Source of the DNA: an uncultured Lachnospiraceae bacterium
GTDB lineage: Bacteria > Bacillota > Clostridia > Lachnospirales > Lachnospiraceae
DNA length: 64,000 nucleotides
Assembly (NCBI GenBank): GCA_900317585.1
Contig: ONHG01000009.1
Coordinates: forward strand, 1 to 64,000
Direction of reading: 5' to 3'
Position 1 is the first letter of the stretch. Every line of letters starts with the position of its first letter. Positions 61,017-64,000 of the stretch are shown here, piece by piece. Below the pieces are notes generated by a model that saw only the letters and a list, made by a program, of their open reading frames with translations, had not been told where the DNA came from and searched no databases. A program made the translations under genes and the position numbers.

Positions 61017-62948
61017 ATGGATTTAAAGAATATAAAAATAGAGGATCCGTTTTGGGGACATATGCAGGAGCTTGTGACAGATGTTGTCATTCCGTTTCAG
61101 GAAGACGTGCTTAATGACAGACAGCCCGGAGTGGAAAAAAGTCATGCAATAGAGAATTTTAAGATTGCAGCAGGCCTTTCACAGGGCGAGTTTTACGGTA
61201 TGGTCTTTCAGGACAGTGACGTGGCAAAATGGCTTGAGGGAGTGGCATATTCTCTGATAATAAAGCCTGATGCTGCGCTTGAAAAGAGAGCTGATGACAT
61301 TATAGATATTATCGCCGCAGCACAGCAGCCGGATGGATATCTGAATACATATTTCACAATAAAAGAGCCTGAGCACAGATGGCAGAATCTGCTTGAGTGT
61401 CACGAGCTGTACTGTGCAGGTCATATGATGGAGGCTGCTGTCGCATATTATGAGGCTACCGGCAAGGATAAGCTGCTTAAGGTTATGGAAGGCATGGCGG
61501 GACACATCATAGACAGATTCGGGCCTGACAAGCTGCCCGGAATACCGGGGCATCAGGAGGTTGAAATAGGTCTGATGCGCATGTATCATGCAACAGGAAA
61601 TGAGGCCTACAAAAAGCAGGCGAGATATTTTCTTGAGGAGAGGGGAAAAAATCCCGCTTTTTTTGCTGAGGAAGCCGCAAAGCGTGATTGGAATCATTTT
61701 GGAATGGTTCCTGAGGATATAAAGTATAACCAGAGCCATGCTACCATTTATGAACAGGAAGAAGCGGTAGGACACAGTGTGCGTGCTGTCTATATGTATA
61801 CAGCCATGGCAGATCTGGCAGCAACGGAGCACGATGAAAAGCTTTTTGCTGCCTGTGAGCGACTGTGGAATAACATGACAGAAAAGAAGATGTATATAAC
61901 AGGAGGTATAGGCTCAACAGTGGAGGGAGAGGCCTTTACGAAGGAGTATGAGCTGCCGAATGATATGGCATACGCTGAGACCTGTGCATCGATAGGGCTT
62001 GTTTTCTTTGCAAAGCAGATGCTTAAAATGAGCAAAAACGGCAAATACGCAGATGTCATGGAGAGGGAATTATACAACGGAATTATAAGTGGAATGCAGC
62101 TTGATGGAAAGAGATTTTTTTATGTGAATCCGCTTGAGGTAAATCCCGGAGTATCGGGAGAAATATTTGGATATAAGCATGTCATTCCTGAAAGACCGGG
62201 CTGGTATGCATGTGCATGCTGTCCTCCTAATCTTGTGCGTATGGTTACATCTCTGGGCAGATATGCGTGGGATGAGGATGATGATGTAATCTATTCACAT
62301 CTTTTCATCGGTCAGGAGGCTCGGCTTAAAAAAGCAGATATAAAGGTTGTCAGTGAATATCCGTGGAAGGGACATGTTTCATACAGCATTACGCCGAAGA
62401 CAGGCGATGAATTTGCTGTTGCAATACATATTCCGGGATATCTGAAGAGCTTTGAGGTGACACTCAATGGCATGAGGTTAAAAGAGAATGATGAGACAAA
62501 TGCAGATTTGTTCTATTCTTATAGGAATGGCTATATCTATATAAAAAATAAATGGCATGATAACGATATTATAGAAATCAGCTTCAATATGGATATCCGT
62601 GTAATATATGCCAATACAAAGGTAAGAGAGGACATAGGATGTGCAGCTTTGCAAAGAGGTCCGGTAGTGTACGCTTTTGAAGGAGTGGACAATGATGATG
62701 ATGTGCAGAGTCTGATGATAGATGTGACAAGGCTTAATGAAGCACAGATTGAAACAGAAGCTGAGGGAATATTAAAGGGTGCGGTTCTTTTAGATATTCC
62801 TGCAGTGAGACTTGAAGGCTCAGATGCGCTGTATTCTGAGAAGCCACCGAGACAAAAGTCTGTAATAGCAAGGGCTATACCATATTATATGTGGGGAAAT
62901 CGCGGACTTAATCAGATGAGGGTATGGATGCATACTATTTACAATTAA
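61017..62948 (+). CDS. GH127 beta-L-arabinofuranosidase
   Basis: 643 residues of the GH127 (former DUF1680) family, which frees beta-linked L-arabinofuranose as in plant extensin-type sugars. The (alpha/alpha)6 barrel carries D-G-Y-L-N-T-Y near 104, H-E-L-Y-C-A-G-H near 126, G-Q-E-like G-H-Q-E-V-E near 178, then E321-T-C323 and C399-A-C-C402-P-P-N, the Glu and Cys set that binds zinc and acts as nucleophile in HypBA1. No signal peptide: intracellular. Likely cotranscribed with the GH51 gene across the short element at 60857. Confidence 0.94.
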   Translation: MDLKNIKIEDPFWGHMQELVTDVVIPFQEDVLNDRQPGVEKSHAIENFKIAAGLSQGEFYGMVFQDSDVAKWLEGVAYSLIIKPDAALEKRADDIIDIIAAAQQPDGYLNTYFTIKEPEHRWQNLLECHELYCAGHMMEAAVAYYEATGKDKLLKVMEGMAGHIIDRFGPDKLPGIPGHQEVEIGLMRMYHATGNEAYKKQARYFLEERGKNPAFFAEEAAKRDWNHFGMVPEDIKYNQSHATIYEQEEAVGHSVRAVYMYTAMADLAATEHDEKLFAACERLWNNMTEKKMYITGGIGSTVEGEAFTKEYELPNDMAYAETCASIGLVFFAKQMLKMSKNGKYADVMERELYNGIISGMQLDGKRFFYVNPLEVNPGVSGEIFGYKHVIPERPGWYACACCPPNLVRMVTSLGRYAWDEDDDVIYSHLFIGQEARLKKADIKVVSEYPWKGHVSYSITPKTGDEFAVAIHIPGYLKSFEVTLNGMRLKENDETNADLFYSYRNGYIYIKNKWHDNDIIEISFNMDIRVIYANTKVREDIGCAALQRGPVVYAFEGVDNDDDVQSLMIDVTRLNEAQIETEAEGILKGAVLLDIPAVRLEGSDALYSEKPPRQKSVIARAIPYYMWGNRGLNQMRVWMHTIYN

Positions 62949-62969
62949 AATATAGCTATGCTTAATAAT

Positions 62970-63024
62970 TAAAATCCCGGGTTGTCTGTCACACTAAGGT
63001 GTGTACGGACAACCCGGGATTTTG
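62970..63024. terminator. Long bidirectional terminator with dyad repeat in the loop
   Basis: Outer stem AAAATCCCGGGTTGTC / GACAACCCGGGATTTT, with the dyad CACACTAAGGTGTG (62990-63003) nested at the tip. The genes at 61017 and 63098 converge here. Confidence 0.88.
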
Positions 63025-63097
63025 TCGGTTGTGAATGATACAAAAATGCAGCGGCTTTTTGTGTAGCTTACTATATGTTTTAATGCATAAGACTCTC

Positions 63098-64000
63098 TTA
63101 TAGTGCCTCCTGAAGTATCTTCACATCCCACTTATTCATCACATCGCCCTCTTTAGCTGCTTCTCCGGTGATCAGGTCAACCATTCCTGCAAGGCTTGCA
63201 GGGAGAGTCTGCTTTTCATCAGTGAAATTCATCACAAAGTAGAAGCGTGTATTTTCGCTCTCGCGGCATGTGATTTCAAGACCTGTCTCTTCAGCAATGA
63301 CACCTGATACAGACACTTCATTTGTGGCTTCATCAAGCACTCTTGCAAGTCCGGCTGCCTCAATCTGTGTGGCAACATAGTATACATGGCCTTTTCCGTA
63401 GATGTTCTTTGTGACAGCAGGCATTCCTGCATAGAAATCGCTTTCATATGTGGCGAGTACTTCTGCACCTTCCGGGTGCATCAGGTCGCACAGCAGATTG
63501 CATTTATATTCTTTTCCATCCGAAAAGCTTACAGTGTTTGACTGCTCCGGTGCGAGCGCGTCAATTTCCTCAACCCAGACACCTGCCATCTCGCGAAGCG
63601 GTCCCGGATATCCGCCCAGATGCACGTTGTCAGACTGGTCCACAATACCACTCATAAATGTTGTGATGAGAGTACCGCCGTTTTTCACAAACTGCTCAAG
63701 CTTTTCCTTCATGTCTTCCTTTACCATGTACAGAACAGGTGCGGCAATCACCTTATATTTTGAAAAATCACCGTCAACCGGAATCATATCGACTGAGATA
63801 TTTTTGTTGTAAAAATACTCATAATAGTGGTGAATCTGGTCAACATATTTAAGGTCCTGTGTAGGTCCGCTTGTGTACTCAAGTGCCCAGTAATTGTCCC
63901 AGTCAAAGATGATTCCCACATCTGATTTATTGCGTGTGCCAAGTGTCCTTGTGCCGAAGCTTTCAAGCTCCCCTCCAAGCTGTGCAGTCTCCTTAAATAC
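63098..64000 (-). CDS. GH42 beta-galactosidase, C-terminal part (cut by window end)
   Basis: The frame is open to the window edge, so only the last 300 or so codons are present. The visible part starts inside K-E-T-A-Q-L-G-G-E-L and V-G-I-I-F-D-W-D-N-Y-W-A-L-E, the end of the barrel and the beginning of the trimerisation domain of A4-type beta-galactosidases (Y-K-V-I-A-A-P-V-L-Y-M-V; G-G-T-L-I-T-T-F-M-S-G-I-V-D). A small C-terminal beta domain follows. Catalytic residues lie outside the window. GTG at 63919 is internal and not the start. GH42 enzymes act on beta-galactosides or alpha-L-arabinopyranosides, in keeping with the neighbours. Confidence 0.92.
   Translation of the reverse strand, partial: VFKETAQLGGELESFGTRTLGTRNKSDVGIIFDWDNYWALEYTSGPTQDLKYVDQIHHYYEYFYNKNISVDMIPVDGDFSKYKVIAAPVLYMVKEDMKEKLEQFVKNGGTLITTFMSGIVDQSDNVHLGGYPGPLREMAGVWVEEIDALAPEQSNTVSFSDGKEYKCNLLCDLMHPEGAEVLATYESDFYAGMPAVTKNIYGKGHVYYVATQIEAAGLARVLDEATNEVSVSGVIAEETGLEITCRESENTRFYFVMNFTDEKQTLPASLAGMVDLITGEAAKEGDVMNKWDVKILQEAL

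Noticed and set aside
61179..61832. Minus-strand 217-codon frame inside the GH127 gene
   Set aside because: Antisense to a gene with intact catalytic motifs; no start context.

Overview
The window looks like a chromosomal segment of a Lachnospiraceae gut commensal close to Agathobacter rectalis (Eubacterium rectale) or Roseburia. This is an inference from gene style: a DapL lysine route, a glnA-ANTAR pair, GH51/GH127/GH42 arabinose enzymes, DUF6142- and DUF6171-like small proteins, AT-rich promoters and strong AGGAGG-type ribosome sites. No tRNA, rRNA or CRISPR array was seen.

Layout. 1-1.8 kb: a ParE/RelE-Phd type toxin-antitoxin pair (minus strand) and a decayed cell-wall-anchored protein. 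1.9-4.8 kb: rarA and a class Ic-type aminotransferase. 5.0-12.0 kb: a compact Tad/Flp-like pilus or secretion locus with one CpaF-type ATPase, one TadB/TadC-type platform protein, a set of very small pilin-like membrane proteins sharing an N-terminal signature (two of only 32 and 48 codons), a Pro/Gln-linker protein and a large exported protein. 12-15 kb (minus): CNNM/CorC-type transporter and guaB. 15-24.7 kb: eukaryote-type hisA, glnA and an ANTAR antiterminator; dapL; typA (minus); an SSB-like tandem OB protein; a corrinoid adenosyltransferase; then a lysine riboswitch controlling dapA-dapB. 24.9-29.9 kb: a TPP riboswitch and thiM-thiE-thiD-thiC-thiW, with three short inverted-repeat elements between the genes.

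30-33.9 kb is an accessory graveyard: an internally deleted aldo/keto reductase, a frameshifted cas3'' HD nuclease remnant, an intact GntR-ABC transporter operon with a self-operator, an IS66 transposase scrap and a truncated AAA/PD-(D/E)XK protein. 34-49.2 kb: pyrF-pyrK-pyrD-nhaC, then a whole sulfate assimilation operon (cysK, sulfate ABC transporter, APS reductase AprA/AprB-like pair, cysD-cysN), a probable orphan small RNA, and pyrE. 49.2-53.8 kb: a small membrane protein, an M29 aminopeptidase with a long N-terminal extension, purE and a TPR-GGDEF protein. 53.9-57.5 kb: a DeoR regulator diverging from transaldolase and split transketolase. 57.7-64 kb: a Cys-rich small protein, an ArsR-type regulator with a large sensor-like domain, GH51 and GH127 arabinofuranosidases and, cut by the window end, a GH42 beta-galactosidase.

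How parts work together. The arabinosidases release L-arabinose, whose phosphorylated products would feed the transketolase/transaldolase cluster. The dap, thi and cys units are biosynthetic modules, two with visible riboswitches. The most novel-looking material is the micro-pilin locus, the small RNA at 48.3 kb, and a family of inverted-repeat elements that includes two near-identical 136-bp copies.
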